Positions 41,244 through 49,956 of a stretch of DNA of 64,000 nt are shown piece after piece; position 1 is the stretch's first letter, and each line of letters starts with the position of its first letter. The stretch is from Salinivirgaceae bacterium (GTDB taxonomy: Bacteria; Bacteroidota; Bacteroidia; Bacteroidales; SZUA-534), in the NCBI GenBank assembly GCA_017474765.1, contig JAFVGW010000054.1, positions 1 to 64,000 on the forward strand, in the 5' to 3' direction. The position numbers were made by a program, and so were the translations under genes. The notes below the pieces were generated by a model that was not told the DNA's origin, did no database searches, and saw nothing but the letters and a program-made list of their open reading frames with translations.

Positions 41244-41966
41244 CTAATTATCCGCAAACACTTCGTGTAGAATCTCGTACGAGTTCACTTCCTTCATTGT
41301 GGGGATGCGGAACCCGTACCACTGCAGCACTGTTTCGAGCAGAGAATCACGCTCTTGCCGCGGCATCTGCACATCGCGCAGATTCTCATAGGGACAATCG
41401 GCAAAAAAAACTATGCGGCGGAACACATCGGCGGCGACAAAATGGCGGTGAACAGGCCTAACGGCGATGCTGTGCCCCTGTTCAAGGTCGAAAAACGGAT
41501 GACTGGCGTCGATGTTCGGAAAAAAGCCGATGATGCGGCTCAACTTCACCATAAAAGCCAGATGGAAGAACTGCAGCCCAGCCTGCATCTGCTCAAGAAT
41601 CTGCACCGACGCGTCGATGAACTCAAACTGCGCATCGTCTTCGGCTTCTTCGCGGATGCTCTTGCCCACCACTTCGGCCATAAACATCAGCAGGGTGCTC
41701 TTGCGAAGGTCAGCGGTGCAACTCACCAAATTCGGCGCGGGGCGGTATTCGGTCAGTTTCTGAATGTCGCGGTCGGGCTTGTATGAATAGACCACATCGA
41801 GCAGCGCCATCGGGTGGAAAGCGCCCAACTTCGACCTGCTTTTGCCGCCAAAGCCGTACACCATCAGCGACACGCGGCCGTGCTGTCGCGAAAGCGCGCG
41901 AACGATTATCGACGAATCACTGAAACGCGTGTGGCTCAAGACGATTATGCGGTCGGTACAGAGCAT
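41244..41966 (-). CDS. recO: DNA repair protein RecO
   Basis: 240 residues. The N-terminal OB-fold starts with TDRIIVLSHTRFSDSSIIVR and GRVSLMVYGFGG. The helical C-terminal domain carries LQFFHLAFMVKLSRIIGFFP. The zinc-binding Cys cluster of some RecO proteins is absent, as is common in Bacteroidota. RecO with RecR loads RecA on gapped DNA. It lies nine bases downstream of porZ, and this order is frequent in Bacteroidales. Confidence 0.9.
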   Translation of the reverse strand: MLCTDRIIVLSHTRFSDSSIIVRALSRQHGRVSLMVYGFGGKSRSKLGAFHPMALLDVVYSYKPDRDIQKLTEYRPAPNLVSCTADLRKSTLLMFMAEVVGKSIREEAEDDAQFEFIDASVQILEQMQAGLQFFHLAFMVKLSRIIGFFPNIDASHPFFDLEQGHSIAVRPVHRHFVAADVFRRIVFFADCPYENLRDVQMPRQERDSLLETVLQWYGFRIPTMKEVNSYEILHEVFADN

Positions 41967-41975
41967 CGGGCGCGG

Positions 41976-44240
41976 CTATTTGACGACGTGGATTTTGCCG
42001 ACATTGCGCGTCACACCGTCGGTTGTTGTGCACTGAATCAGATAGATACCCGTCTCGACACGGCGTCCGTCGCGGTTGCAAAGGTTCCAGAGCGCGCCGC
42101 CGCCGTTGCTCATCGTCTCGTGAACCAGATTTCCGCGCAAGTCGGTGATTCTGACCACAGAATTGTCAAGCAGCCCGCGAATGGCTACATCGCCGTAGTA
42201 GTCGGACTGAACGGGGTTGGGATAAGCCGTAATTTCCGCCGTTTCGCTGTTGGCTTTGGTTGTTGAAATGGTGACCGATTGCAGTCCCTTGTCAGTTATG
42301 ACGTAAAGAATACCCTTGTCGTCGTCAATGGCAATCGACTTGACATTATTCGAAAAGAGTGGCGAGTTGCTGGTATTGTATGATGCGATTTGCTCTGTGC
42401 CGTCGGGCGATATTACGAAGATTCCGCCGCTTTCAGTTCCGAACCACTTGCGGTTGCCACCGTCGACGGCGATGGTGTTGACAACCTCAGTGACAAGCAA
42501 CGACTGATAGAACCCGTCAACAATCATCTGCGGATAGTGGGCTTGGGTGTTGCCATCACGCAGCACTCGTTCTGGATGATCGTAAATGTAAACTCCTTCG
42601 TCGGTAGCAAGCCATAATATGCCGTTCTTGTCCTCAACAATGTCGTTGATGTTGCAATTCAGTTTTTTGTTTGTTTCGTCGGAAGGGAAAAAGAAACTGT
42701 AATCATCGTCTGAATTTGTTTCGGGCGTACCATTGGGATTCCAAACCAAAACTCCGATTCCACGATGCGACACGAGCCACAAATCGTTGTTGCGCGTGCA
42801 AATCAACTTTCCAGTATGCAGACCAGTCATGTGGCTGGAGTAAGCGTAGTTATACCACTCCCCGCTCGGCGTTCGGACGGTTATAGGCTTATCGGCTATC
42901 GACCCTGCAAACCACAGATTACCATTATAGTCATACGCACAATAGCTCACAAAGTCGTTCAGCAAACCACCTGTTGATTCGGCATTGTGACGGGTGAACG
43001 TGCCGTTATCATACTCCAAAACACCGTGACGCCAACAATTTGCAATAAAATGATTTTTGCTGCCATTGGTGGTAAAATTGATAATGTCGCGACACTCATT
43101 AAACACAGGATATTGCTGGTGGTCGATATTCGTCCACCGGCTACCATCAAAAGAATAAATATCGGCTTTATTGTAATGATTCTCCCCCGTTCGCTCCATG
43201 CCTCCAGGGGCCACCAAAACATTGCCTGCGTTGTAGCAGACGTTGTAAAATCTGTTTAATGCCGGGCCATCGGGAGTGTACGCCGTGTAATCGTTGCCAT
43301 CAGTTCGCCCAAGCCCATATTCCCTATGGGCGTACCAGACAACATCACCATCGGCAATGCCAGTGTTTATCAGCTCCGAATCCCAGAACAGCAACTGATT
43401 CAGATTGGTATCGAAAACATAAACACCCAATCCATCACATAATACGAGTTTATTATCGCGGCTTGTCAGGGTTTTCACTTCGGGCAGACTATTCCAAACT
43501 ACCGTCCATTTTTCACCATCAAAAACTGACACCCGCCCAATTGTGTCTCCTGCAATCTGTGCGTTAACGTAAAGTTTATTGTCAAATACACAACCTGTGT
43601 TAAATTTCAAACCTTGACCCAGCTCTGTCACTTGCTCCCAGTTCTTCAAGTCAGTCAAAAACGGGTTGTCGAGTCGCCCCCGCATTAGTCCCGTGTTGGT
43701 CAAAGCATACAAATATCCATCATAAACCACAGAGGAGTTGATATTTATATGTTTGCCGTCACTGCCCAAAATATAAGTGTCGGAAAATTCCCGACGACTA
43801 ATATCAATGGCTATGATGCCGAAACTGCACGACAGGTAAGCCGTTCCACCATGAATGTTGATGTGGTTTATCTTTTTATTATTGGTGAAATCACTGTTTT
43901 TCAGACTGGGCATGTTGTGTACTTTCCCGTCATCACTAACAATATCGATGTTACCGCTGATGTAGCCAATTATTAGTTCTTGAGTTTTGTCGTTGTAGGC
44001 AATTGCTCCAATTCCCATCTCCGATAGTCCTTCGATAGGTGTCAGATGTGTAATGCGTCCATCTTCCTTACTGTAACAGAATATGTTAAGTTCGGTGGCA
44101 CAATACACATCAGTATTGCTCACAGCCACAGCCTTTCCACCAAAATAGCTCATGTGGTCGCGCCATGTACTATTGATGATTTGCGCCTGTAACGTACTTG
44201 CAACCAACAAGATATTTATAATTGCAAAGAGTCTTGCCAT
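41976..44240 (-). CDS. porZ: Type IX secretion protein PorZ
   Basis: About 754 residues from ATG at 44240 ([20 protein letters not shown], signal peptide). The upstream in-frame extension covers the promoter and is not coding. Two beta-propeller regions (repeats such as [20 protein letters not shown] and [15 protein letters not shown]) are followed by a type IX sorting tail ([19 protein letters not shown]). PorZ works in the attachment complex that links type IX cargo to anionic lipopolysaccharide. Together with the cargo proteins at 1057 and 11336 this shows an active system. Confidence 0.88.
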   Translation of the reverse strand: MARLFAIINILLVASTLQAQIINSTWRDHMSYFGGKAVAVSNTDVYCATELNIFCYSKEDGRITHLTPIEGLSEMGIGAIAYNDKTQELIIGYISGNIDIVSDDGKVHNMPSLKNSDFTNNKKINHINIHGGTAYLSCSFGIIAIDISRREFSDTYILGSDGKHININSSVVYDGYLYALTNTGLMRGRLDNPFLTDLKNWEQVTELGQGLKFNTGCVFDNKLYVNAQIAGDTIGRVSVFDGEKWTVVWNSLPEVKTLTSRDNKLVLCDGLGVYVFDTNLNQLLFWDSELINTGIADGDVVWYAHREYGLGRTDGNDYTAYTPDGPALNRFYNVCYNAGNVLVAPGGMERTGENHYNKADIYSFDGSRWTNIDHQQYPVFNECRDIINFTTNGSKNHFIANCWRHGVLEYDNGTFTRHNAESTGGLLNDFVSYCAYDYNGNLWFAGSIADKPITVRTPSGEWYNYAYSSHMTGLHTGKLICTRNNDLWLVSHRGIGVLVWNPNGTPETNSDDDYSFFFPSDETNKKLNCNINDIVEDKNGILWLATDEGVYIYDHPERVLRDGNTQAHYPQMIVDGFYQSLLVTEVVNTIAVDGGNRKWFGTESGGIFVISPDGTEQIASYNTSNSPLFSNNVKSIAIDDDKGILYVITDKGLQSVTISTTKANSETAEITAYPNPVQSDYYGDVAIRGLLDNSVVRITDLRGNLVHETMSNGGGALWNLCNRDGRRVETGIYLIQCTTTDGVTRNVGKIHVVK

Positions 44241-44260
44241 ATTTCTTTTGTGTTTTCGGA

Positions 44261-44268
44261 CAAAGATA
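44261..44268 (-). promoter_or_regulatory. Promoter -7 element of porZ-recO
   Basis: The minus strand reads TATCTTTG (44268-44261), 21 bases before the porZ ATG. A TTTG lies at 44296-44293, but the gap is 24 rather than 19. Confidence 0.55.
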
Positions 44269-44319
44269 CGATTGTTTGCAGATTTTATTGTACAAATCTC
44301 TGCTATCTTGCACTCCGCA

Positions 44320-44583
44320 ATGATTCGTAAATTTTTCTCCATATTGCTCATCGTGCCAATCCGCTTATACCAGTGGCTGATATCACCATTGTTGCCCAAC
44401 AGTTGTCGCTTTACCCCCACATGCTCTGCCTATGCCATAGAGGCCCTGAAAACTCACGGACCGATAATCGGACTATGGCTAACCATCAGACGCATAGTAA
44501 GATGCAACCCTTGGGGCGGCAGTGGCTACGACCCGGTTCCGCCTCCGAAATGGTGGAAAAACAAGTCTGAATCAGGCAATTGA
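44320..44583 (+). CDS. yidD: Membrane protein insertion efficiency factor YidD
   Basis: About 87 residues from ATG at 44320 ([20 protein letters not shown]). Conserved core: [20 protein letters not shown], then [17 protein letters not shown] with the invariant Cys residues. It assists YidC-dependent insertion of inner membrane proteins. Divergent from porZ over an 80-base gap. Confidence 0.93.
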   Translation: MIRKFFSILLIVPIRLYQWLISPLLPNSCRFTPTCSAYAIEALKTHGPIIGLWLTIRRIVRCNPWGGSGYDPVPPPKWWKNKSESGN

Positions 44584-44645
44584 TATTAACATTATCAGGT
44601 TGATAATAAACATTACAACGCCTCTCCTAACCCTGCTTTTAGGTT

Positions 44646-44653
44646 TAGATTTG
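44646..44653 (+). promoter_or_regulatory. Promoter -7 element of the Gfo/Idh-like gene
   Basis: TAGATTTG matches TAnnTTTG and lies 20 bases before the start at 44673. Confidence 0.55.
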
Positions 44654-44672
44654 CGTAAATCGTTATTGAATC

Positions 44673-45572
44673 ATGCTTGACATTGGAATTGTAGGACTGA
44701 AAAATGCAACACCGTACATCGATGCTTTAAAGCATTCGTCATCATTCAATTTCAAAGGGATATACGATCCAAGTCTGCTCATTGAGGATATTCACACATC
44801 CGAATTCAATGTATTTCAATCATTTGGTGAGCTTTGCAGCGATTGTGGCGCAGTCATTTTCAGCATCGACGATAACCTATACTATCCGCTTGTATGCGAG
44901 GCCATCCGCCACTCGCTCGATGTTTTTTTAGACGGAGTACATAGCTATCAGACCAAGGAGCTGAACAGCCTGCTGATGCTACGCGACGAAGCCCAGAGTG
45001 TAGTTTGTGTGGGACACAAGTTTATTGGCGACAAATTTTTCGCAATGCTGCGTCATCAATGCGACCATCCACTCGACATACAGTGCAACATCATCCAGAG
45101 CAGTAACAACAATCTGGTGTCGCTGGCGCAGACCGAATTGAGTCTGATGCTGATGCTGGCTCGCGCAAGTGTCCATCGCGTGGCCGTCAATGTCTATTCA
45201 AGTTTCAGCACCGTGCCCGACTCTGTTCGCGTCAGAATCGATTTTGACAATGGTGCCGTTGGCAATATCAGCATCAACCGCTATGGCCTCAACCCCGAAC
45301 ATACCATACGAGTGCTTAACTACAACAGCATTGTCAATGCCGATATGATTGCCCGCCGCTTTGCCGTAATCAGAAGCGACAATCCGGAAACCCCTATTGT
45401 CAAAGAAATGGATTCTGACAGAATGATAGAGGCCGAAACGCAGCTTGCAGCCTTCTATTCGAGCCTCACGAACAGCTCGGAGCCATACAATACCCTCGAA
45501 AACGAAATCCGAACCCAAATCGCTTGCGAGCGCATCCGCGAAAAAATGCGCATCAATTTCAATGTTTTTTGA
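44673..45572 (+). CDS. Gfo/Idh/MocA-like oxidoreductase, divergent
   Basis: 299 residues. The N-terminus is Rossmann-like (LDIGIVGLKNATPYIDAL, GAVIFSIDDNLYYPLVCEAI, DVFLDGV). The middle and end resemble the C-terminal domain of Gfo/Idh/MocA enzymes (VRIDFDNGAVGNISINRYG). The glycine-rich loop is weak and the usual EKP motif is replaced by LDGVHS, so the activity may be lost or altered. In this context, before a sugar transferase, it could be a UDP-sugar oxidoreductase relative or a regulator of envelope glycan synthesis. Confidence 0.65.
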   Translation: MLDIGIVGLKNATPYIDALKHSSSFNFKGIYDPSLLIEDIHTSEFNVFQSFGELCSDCGAVIFSIDDNLYYPLVCEAIRHSLDVFLDGVHSYQTKELNSLLMLRDEAQSVVCVGHKFIGDKFFAMLRHQCDHPLDIQCNIIQSSNNNLVSLAQTELSLMLMLARASVHRVAVNVYSSFSTVPDSVRVRIDFDNGAVGNISINRYGLNPEHTIRVLNYNSIVNADMIARRFAVIRSDNPETPIVKEMDSDRMIEAETQLAAFYSSLTNSSEPYNTLENEIRTQIACERIREKMRINFNVF

Positions 45573-45665
45573 TTTTGACGTGAAATAAATCGTTCCGACA
45601 ATATAGCGGCTGCTTCTGCGTTTCATATTTATGATTAGCATTGCGGCAACTAACAACACGTTGAG

Positions 45666-47090
45666 ATGAAGGAGAAAAAACCTCGTTTACAAACAGCTAA
45701 ATATCTGACATGCGATTATATAGCGGCCTTATCTGCGTGGATTCTGTTTTTCATCTACCGCAAAAAAATTGTCATCAGCGACATCACAAATTTTGAAATA
45801 ATCAAAGCCGCCGAGCCATCAATGATACTCGGCATCATCATCATTCCTGTTTTCTGGATTCTGCTCTATTACATTGCTGGCGAATACAACAACATTTACC
45901 GCAAATCGCGTCTGAAAGAGTTGGGCGGCACCGCTCTAATCAGCATTTTGGGCGTTGTGGTCATCTTTTTCGTTCTTATTCTCGATGACGACATCATCAC
46001 CTACCGCAATTACTATGGTTCATTTCTCTATCTGCTCGGCTGTCATTTCAGCCTGACCTACACCTTCAGATTACTCATTACAAATGCCACGGCACGCCAG
46101 ATTCAAAACCGCGAAATAGGTTTTTCAACCGTCATCATCGGCAGCGGTGAGCAGGCGCTGAAACTCTACAACGAGATTGTCAGCAAGCCAAAATCTGCAG
46201 GAGAACACTTTATCGGATATATAACCATCGGACAATCAACAGATTCGCCTCTTGCGCCCTACCTCCCGTGCCTTGGCACCATCGACACCATCATCGACAC
46301 AGTGAACAACAAAAAAATAGAGGATGTAATCATCGCCGTCGAACCAGAGGAGAAACAATTCATCAAGAACATCATTGTCAAGGTTAAATCGGTGGAGGTG
46401 AGCATCAGAGCCGTTCCCGACATTCTCGACATCATCTCGGGAAATGTCAAAATGGCATCAATTTTTGGAGTGCCGCTCATCGAGATGTCGCATGACACCA
46501 TGCCCGCATGGCAAGCCAACATCAAACGATTGATTGACATAACCGTTTCACTGATAGCCATTTGTGCGCTAATTCCTGCTTATTTGATTTTAGCCGTTTG
46601 CGTCAAACTGTCATCGAAAGGACCAGTTTTCTACCTTCAGGAACGCATCGGCCGATATGGCAAACCTTTCAGAATCATCAAGTTCCGCACAATGATGATT
46701 GATGCTGAAAAATACGGCCCCGCGCTGTCGAGCGACAACGACCCGCGCATCACAAGGCTTGGCCGCTTCATGCGCAAAGTCAGGCTCGACGAACTGCCAC
46801 AGTTCATCAATGTACTGAAGGGCGACATGTCGCTTGTTGGCCCGCGCCCCGAACGCGCCTACTATATTGAACAGATTGTGCAGAAAGCGCCCCATTACTA
46901 TACCGTTTTCAAAGTCCGCCCTGGCATAACTTCTTGGGGACAAGTAAAATACGGTTATGCCGAGAATGTTGATGAAATGGTCGACCGCCTGAAATACGAC
47001 ATCATCTATCTAGAGAACATGTCGCTCTATCTCGACATTAAAATTATGATTTACACCATTAAAACCGTGCTGGAAGGCAGCGGCAAATAA
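45666..47090 (+). CDS. Polyprenyl glycosylphosphotransferase
   Basis: 474 residues. Four to five N-terminal membrane helices, a Rossmann-like middle (VIIGSGEQALKLYNEIV), and a C-terminal bacterial sugar transferase domain from about 280 (KRLIDITVSLIAICALIPAY, PVFYLQERIGRYGKPF, FRTM, KVRLDELPQFINVLKGDMSL, VGPRPE). It transfers a sugar phosphate to undecaprenyl phosphate, starting an O-antigen, exopolysaccharide or the anionic lipopolysaccharide used by PorZ. It follows the Gfo/Idh-like gene by 93 bases. Confidence 0.92.
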   Translation: MKEKKPRLQTAKYLTCDYIAALSAWILFFIYRKKIVISDITNFEIIKAAEPSMILGIIIIPVFWILLYYIAGEYNNIYRKSRLKELGGTALISILGVVVIFFVLILDDDIITYRNYYGSFLYLLGCHFSLTYTFRLLITNATARQIQNREIGFSTVIIGSGEQALKLYNEIVSKPKSAGEHFIGYITIGQSTDSPLAPYLPCLGTIDTIIDTVNNKKIEDVIIAVEPEEKQFIKNIIVKVKSVEVSIRAVPDILDIISGNVKMASIFGVPLIEMSHDTMPAWQANIKRLIDITVSLIAICALIPAYLILAVCVKLSSKGPVFYLQERIGRYGKPFRIIKFRTMMIDAEKYGPALSSDNDPRITRLGRFMRKVRLDELPQFINVLKGDMSLVGPRPERAYYIEQIVQKAPHYYTVFKVRPGITSWGQVKYGYAENVDEMVDRLKYDIIYLENMSLYLDIKIMIYTIKTVLEGSGK

Positions 47091-47132
47091 TTCTGAACTT
47101 TCCGACTTCAGAAAGAAAAGTCACTAAACAAA

Positions 47133-47168
47133 AAAGGTTGCCCTCACCTACCCGATGGCAACCTTTCA
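47133..47168. terminator. Terminator after the sugar transferase
   Basis: AAAGGTTGCC (47133-47142) and GGCAACCTTT (47157-47166) are perfect arms with A and T runs, usable on both strands. Confidence 0.8.
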
Positions 47169-47192
47169 TAATTTATTATCTATCCGAGCGAA

Positions 47193-47423
47193 TCATTCCT
47201 CACCCTCGTCATCGTCAAGACTATCATCGTCCGACGTATCGTTTTCATTGTCATCATCCTCGTCATCTTCAGAGCGCCGTTTGCTTGAGGCTTTTTCGCG
47301 CTCGGCCAATTTCTCGGCCCAATAAGAATATTCCCTGGCAAGTTTTGGATATTCTTCCAATGTTGCCCTGAAAAGCAGATGTTCCAAATGCTCAACTTTT
47401 TCCTTTATATCCTTTGTCTCCAT
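47193..47423 (-). CDS. Small coiled-coil protein with acidic tail
   Basis: 76 residues: an amphipathic, coiled-coil-like first half (KVEHLEHLLFRATLEEYPKL, WAEKLAERE), a short basic linker (SSKRR) and an almost purely acidic tail (EDDEDDDNEND...). I do not recognise a family. It lies before rsmG with its own short leader. Confidence 0.6.
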   Translation of the reverse strand: METKDIKEKVEHLEHLLFRATLEEYPKLAREYSYWAEKLAEREKASSKRRSEDDEDDDNENDTSDDDSLDDDEGEE

Positions 47424-47473
47424 ATCAAACGGTTTTTATTATGCAATTATAATGCATCTCTCGCATTATTCCT

Positions 47474-48094
47474 CTACAACTCGACATGAATTATTTTTTT
47501 TGTTTCAAAAAAAGGCTCGTCGAAATAATCGCTAATGCTATATATGGTTGTTTTTCTGTTAATTGACTTCAATTCTTCGTCAAAATCGCCACCTTTCAAA
47601 TAGATGATTCCATTGGGCAATTGGTTGTTTCCTCCTGCCGCAACGCACTTGCGCGTCATGTTGTAGAAACTGTCGAAACGGGTTACTGCGCGGCTTATGA
47701 CGAAATCGAATTTCTCCTTAACTTGCTCAACGCGAATCTGTTCGCCCCTGGCATTTGTCAGACCAACGGCTTCAATCACCGCATTAACCACAGTTATTTT
47801 CTTCCCAATGCTGTCAATCAGACGGAATTGGCATTGCGGAAACATGATGGCTAACGGAATCCCAGGAAATCCGCCTCCCGTGCCAACATCAAGCAACTGA
47901 GTGCCATCAGTGAAACTGATGATTTTTGCAATTGCCAGCGAGTGCAGCACATGATTAACATAAAGGTTATCAATATCTTTGCGAGATATAACGTTCACCT
48001 TCTCGTTCCAGTCGGCATACAATTGCTGAAGTTTGGCGAACTGGCCTTTCTGTGTTTCGGTCAGATTCGGGAAATACTTGAGAATGCAGTCCAT
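47474..48094 (-). CDS. rsmG: 16S rRNA (guanine-527 N7)-methyltransferase RsmG
   Basis: 206 residues. The SAM-binding motif is LLDVGTGGGFPGIPLAIMFP, preceded by WNEKVNVISRKDIDNLYVNH and followed by DFVISRAVTRF. The enzyme methylates G527 of 16S rRNA, and loss gives low-level streptomycin resistance in other bacteria. It follows the sigma factor gene by 10 bases in the operon GT2-sigma-rsmG. Confidence 0.95.
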   Translation of the reverse strand: MDCILKYFPNLTETQKGQFAKLQQLYADWNEKVNVISRKDIDNLYVNHVLHSLAIAKIISFTDGTQLLDVGTGGGFPGIPLAIMFPQCQFRLIDSIGKKITVVNAVIEAVGLTNARGEQIRVEQVKEKFDFVISRAVTRFDSFYNMTRKCVAAGGNNQLPNGIIYLKGGDFDEELKSINRKTTIYSISDYFDEPFFETKKIIHVEL

Positions 48095-48104
48095 CGCACG
48101 ATTT

Positions 48105-48734
48105 TCAAATGTGTGAGTCGCGTTTTTTCAACATTTCGTAGAGCAGTTCGCGCGAACGGAACAACTGAGCCTTGACGGTTCCCAACGGAAGTTGCAGTTT
48201 GTCGGCAATCTCCTCATACGACAGTTCATCGAAATATCTGAGTTCGACAAGTTGGCGGTAACGCGGCTTCAGGTTCGCCACCATATCGCGCAGCATGGCG
48301 TGCTTCTGCTCCATTATTATGCTCTCCTCTGGGTCTGGAGCGTCGTATTTGAGTGCAAGTGTTGCCTCTTTTGCAAAAACCTCGCTGATTGAACTTTCAT
48401 CCTCGGTGGCCGACGTGCTCACGGTGTTCAACTGACGGATTTTTTTGCGCCGCAGAAAGTCGATACAGTTGTTCGATGCTATTCTGAAGAGCCATGTGCT
48501 GAACGCATAATCGGGAGAATACTGCTCAATGTTGCGGAAAGCCTTACCGAATGCCTCAATGGTTAAATCCTCCGCATCGACCTTGTTCCGCACCATTTTC
48601 AGCACCATAAAGTAAATGGAGTCGCGGTAGGTGGCCAAGAGTTGGGTGAACGCCTGTTCATCACCATCCTGGGCACGCTCCACCAACTGAAAATCGCGTT
48701 TGGCCTTGTCGGAAAAATCCGGATTCGCTTTCAT
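48105..48734 (-). CDS. ECF-type RNA polymerase sigma factor
   Basis: About 209 residues from ATG at 48734 (MKANPDFSDKAKRDFQLVER). Region 2: YRDSIYFMVLKMV, DAEDLTIEAFGKAFRNI, FSTWLFRIASNNCIDFLRRK. Region 4: LKPRYRQLVELRYFDELSYE and LPLGTVKAQLFRSRELL. The start overlaps the GT2 stop codon (ATGA), so translation is coupled. No anti-sigma gene is adjacent. This form (with RRKKIRQLNTVS) is widespread in Bacteroidota as a near-housekeeping ECF factor. Confidence 0.92.
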   Translation of the reverse strand: MKANPDFSDKAKRDFQLVERAQDGDEQAFTQLLATYRDSIYFMVLKMVRNKVDAEDLTIEAFGKAFRNIEQYSPDYAFSTWLFRIASNNCIDFLRRKKIRQLNTVSTSATEDESSISEVFAKEATLALKYDAPDPEESIIMEQKHAMLRDMVANLKPRYRQLVELRYFDELSYEEIADKLQLPLGTVKAQLFRSRELLYEMLKKRDSHI

Positions 48735-49858
48735 TGACAACGGTAATCTCTGAGATTCAAGATATTGAACGACAAATTCAATATCGGTAAAACAACGTCA
48801 AATATAGGAATTAAAAATAAAAATCCACGTTCATTTAATTTTATCATATTCACCTTGTATATAATGAGTTGCACAATCAGCCTCAAGGCAAAGGCTGTTG
48901 CAGCCTCAATATATAGGCCGAATGGATATATGGCAACAATCAGCGCGGCATAAAAAAGCAGACGACTGAACAACTCGATGCTGAGGCTGAATTTGGTTCC
49001 CAAACGGTAGTGGGTCCAAGTGCTCAAATGGCGTTTTTTCTGCTTCACCCATTGTCTGAAAGTTTCACAAGGCTCTGATATTGTGGCACTTCCTTTGGTT
49101 GTTACAATTCGCGTGTTGCGCTTTGTTGCACGTTCGTTGACAAACAGGTCATCGTCGCCAGACATTAGGTGATAGTGCGACTGAAAACCGTTCTTTGAGA
49201 AGAAAATGCTGCGTGTGTACGACATGTTCCGCCCCACTCCCATGTATGGATGCTTTGCTTTGGCCAAGCCCAGATATTGCATTGCAATGCTGATGGTATC
49301 GAATCGTATAATCTTGTTGAGCAAGCCTTTACGCGCTTCGTAACCGCCATAGCCCAAAACAATTTCAGTGTTTTCGGCATAGGCAGCCATCATGTCGGCA
49401 AGCCAATGGTTGCTGGCTGGATAGCAGTCGGCATCGGTGAGGACAATATGCTCGTTTTTGGCTGATTTCAAGCCGATTGTAACGGCGAGTTTCTTCCCGT
49501 GAGTGAATTTTCGGTCAACTTCGATGCTGGTGTGACGCAAATTCTTATAGGTCTGCTCAAGTTCGGCAAGAATCATCAGCGTATCGTCTTCCGAGCAATC
49601 GTTCACCACAATCACCTCAAAATCAGGATAATCTTGCTCCAATATTTTCGGAAGATACTTTTGCAGATTCTCGCCTTCGTTGCGGGCGCAGACAATGACC
49701 GAGGCAGGCGGCTGCACCGACGGCTGTTGTGGCGGCTTGTTTCGCGCTGGACGCAGAAAAACAGCCAAATAATAGATTATCTGTATTAAAACCGCCGACG
49801 CAAGTATCAGCAGCATAATCAGTTGCCATTGGTCGAGCGAGTCGATATACTGTTTCAC
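48731..49858 (-). CDS. Membrane glycosyltransferase family 2
   Basis: 375 residues. An N-terminal helix (IMLLILASAVLIQIIYYLAV) precedes the GT-A domain (ASVIVCARNEGENL, VIVVNDCSEDDTL, VLTDADCYPAS, MSGDDDLFVNE). The RQWVKQKKRHLSTW motif and three C-terminal helices follow. It probably assembles an envelope glycan. It is the first gene of the GT2-sigma-rsmG operon and overlaps the sigma gene by four bases. Confidence 0.88.
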   Translation of the reverse strand: MKQYIDSLDQWQLIMLLILASAVLIQIIYYLAVFLRPARNKPPQQPSVQPPASVIVCARNEGENLQKYLPKILEQDYPDFEVIVVNDCSEDDTLMILAELEQTYKNLRHTSIEVDRKFTHGKKLAVTIGLKSAKNEHIVLTDADCYPASNHWLADMMAAYAENTEIVLGYGGYEARKGLLNKIIRFDTISIAMQYLGLAKAKHPYMGVGRNMSYTRSIFFSKNGFQSHYHLMSGDDDLFVNERATKRNTRIVTTKGSATISEPCETFRQWVKQKKRHLSTWTHYRLGTKFSLSIELFSRLLFYAALIVAIYPFGLYIEAATAFALRLIVQLIIYKVNMIKLNERGFLFLIPIFDVVLPILNLSFNILNLRDYRCQ

Positions 49859-49956
49859 ATTAGTTAGAATTAGTCAGTGCAATATTATAAACGAAACGGG
49901 CAGAAATATTGCAGGACTTTAATTTTTATTTTGACAACGCTCGGTTAATAAAGGTG

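Noticed and set aside
47193..47423. Acidic tail as a possible DNA-mimic anti-restriction protein
   Set aside because: It neighbours rsmG rather than any nuclease, and the acidic part is too short and disordered to mimic a DNA helix.
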